14,160 nt of DNA from Gammaproteobacteria bacterium (lineage in GTDB: Bacteria > Pseudomonadota > Gammaproteobacteria > Pseudomonadales > Pseudohongiellaceae): assembly GCA_016762975.1 (NCBI GenBank), contig JAESUV010000007.1, positions 585 through 14,744 of the forward strand, written 5' to 3'. Positions 13,800 to 14,160 of the stretch are shown in pieces. The position numbers were made by a program, and so were the translations under genes. Under the pieces are notes generated by a model. It was not told the origin of the DNA. It worked only from the letters and a program-made list of their open reading frames with translations, and made no database searches. How positions within the stretch are numbered: the first letter of the stretch is position 1; every line of letters begins with the position of its first letter.

Positions 13800-13888
13800 T
13801 TTTTCTTGGGCTCTGTTCAAAACAGCCAACCACAACATCTATTCAATGAGATGCAAAGAAGCGTCTAACAAAGCGATGGTTATTCAAT

Positions 13889-13917
13889 TTGATAGCCGTG
13901 GTACCTAGTGCTACACT
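13889..13917 (+). promoter_or_regulatory. Probable sigma-70 promoter of the toxin gene
   Basis: TTGATA (13889-13894) and TACACT (13912-13917) are separated by exactly 17 bp and match the consensus at 5 of 6 and 4 of 6 positions. Transcription would start near 13924, giving a leader of only 10-16 bases. Confidence 0.55.
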
Positions 13918-13933
13918 TCCCCTATTAGGGAAG
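13916..13933. promoter_or_regulatory. Operator-like inverted repeat over start site and RBS
   Basis: CTTCCC (13916-13921) and GGGAAG (13928-13933) are a perfect 6-bp inverted repeat with a 6-bp centre. It overlaps the -10 end, the predicted start site and the ribosome site AGGGA (13927-13931). This is where toxin-antitoxin operons usually carry their autoregulatory operator. As RNA it could also hide the ribosome site. Confidence 0.5.
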
Positions 13934-14160
13934 ATGCTTGTGATTGCTTATAAAAACAAAGAATTCAGTAAATGGGCGAAGAAGGAAGGTCTAAGCGATG
14001 CCCTGCTATTAGCAGCTCTAGATGAAATGGAGCACGGCTTGGTGGAAGCCGACCTGGGAGGGAATGTATTTAAAAAGCGCGTTTCTTTAGGGCTAGGAAA
14101 GAGCGGTGGCGCTCGAACTTTACTAGCCTACAAGAAAGGTAATAGAGCCTTTTTCATATT
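13934..14160 (+). CDS. RelE/HigB-like toxin of a type II toxin-antitoxin system (5' part)
   Basis: 75 codons are visible and the gene runs off the window; the family is about 100-120 residues. The pattern FSKWAKKEGLSDALLLAAL, ADLGGNVFKKRV and GKSGGARTLLAYKKGNRAFF fits the HigB/RelE group (Pfam RelE PF06296 type), mRNA interferases or translation inhibitors kept silent by an antitoxin. In this group the antitoxin, usually an XRE-type helix-turn-helix protein, follows the toxin, so it should lie just right of the window. The entry begins at the first in-frame ATG, but that is 2 bp from AGGGA; GTG 13940 has a better 8-bp spacing and gives a more usual N-terminus. It is the first cargo gene after iteron triplet C, and could stabilise the island. 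Confidence 0.75.
   Translation, partial: MLVIAYKNKEFSKWAKKEGLSDALLLAALDEMEHGLVEADLGGNVFKKRVSLGLGKSGGARTLLAYKKGNRAFFI

Noticed and set aside
13865..13885. Integron attC-like GTCTAAC core near the toxin
   Set aside because: GTCTAAC fits the RYYYAAC half-site, but no GTTRRRY partner or attC-type palindrome follows, and the repeated module is linked to a tRNA end instead.

Overview
The window looks like accessory DNA from a gammaproteobacterium, possibly marine or environmental. This is inferred from gene style, not from a database match: a CadC-type winged-helix regulator fused to a TolB-like propeller, a secreted redoxin/cytochrome c/copper-monooxygenase-like fusion, REP-transposase-type GGGGACAGA palindromes and an IS6-family insertion sequence. 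There is no core housekeeping gene and no intact RNA gene. Large non-coding stretches are filled with repeats, solo insertion-sequence ends and gene fragments, as in an island that has grown and decayed several times.

Layout. (1) 1-310: the 3' part of a CAT-anticodon tRNA (162-206), a terminator-like hairpin, and three TTGCACAC-type iterons spaced 11 and 21 bp. (2) 310-1556: a small VOC-fold protein (minus strand) and a small membrane protein (plus strand). (3) 1557-1940: a gutted IS6-family copy carrying a GGGGACAGA-type palindrome. (4) 1951-4787: a two-gene minus-strand operon with an ATGA overlap, coding for an unrecognised secreted protein and a redoxin/c-type cytochrome/copper-monooxygenase-like fusion whose copper ligands look partly lost. 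(5) 5116-5325: a second copy of the tRNA-end/terminator/iteron module. (6) 5326-5829: small palindromes and a strong terminator. (7) 5830-7965 (minus) and 8325-10547 (plus): a divergent pair, a secreted beta-helix/LamG protein and the membrane regulator. (8) 10548-11286: a terminator, a possible gene fragment, a second identical palindrome and an IS6-family right-end remnant. (9) 11287-12735: an exported S41-family peptidase, followed 2 bp later by a solo IS6-family left end. (10) 12975-13748: an apparently intact 774-bp IS6-family element. (11) 13750-13806: a third iteron triplet, cut by that element. (12) 13889-14160: the promoter, operator-like palindrome and 5' part of a RelE/HigB-like toxin gene running off the window.

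How it fits together. The three modules (A at 162-307, B at 5172-5318, C at 13760-13799) have different cargo to the right of each. This suggests successive integrations at a tRNA 3' end by one tyrosine-recombinase system whose integrase is outside the window. Overprinted on it is an IS6-family layer: two cargo genes (small membrane protein, S41 peptidase) lie between an IS right end and an IS left end, the pattern of fossil pseudo-compound transposons. The most unusual points are the repeated tRNA-end/iteron module, the altered copper-site residues of the fusion protein with its unknown partner, and IS ends placed directly after three stop codons.
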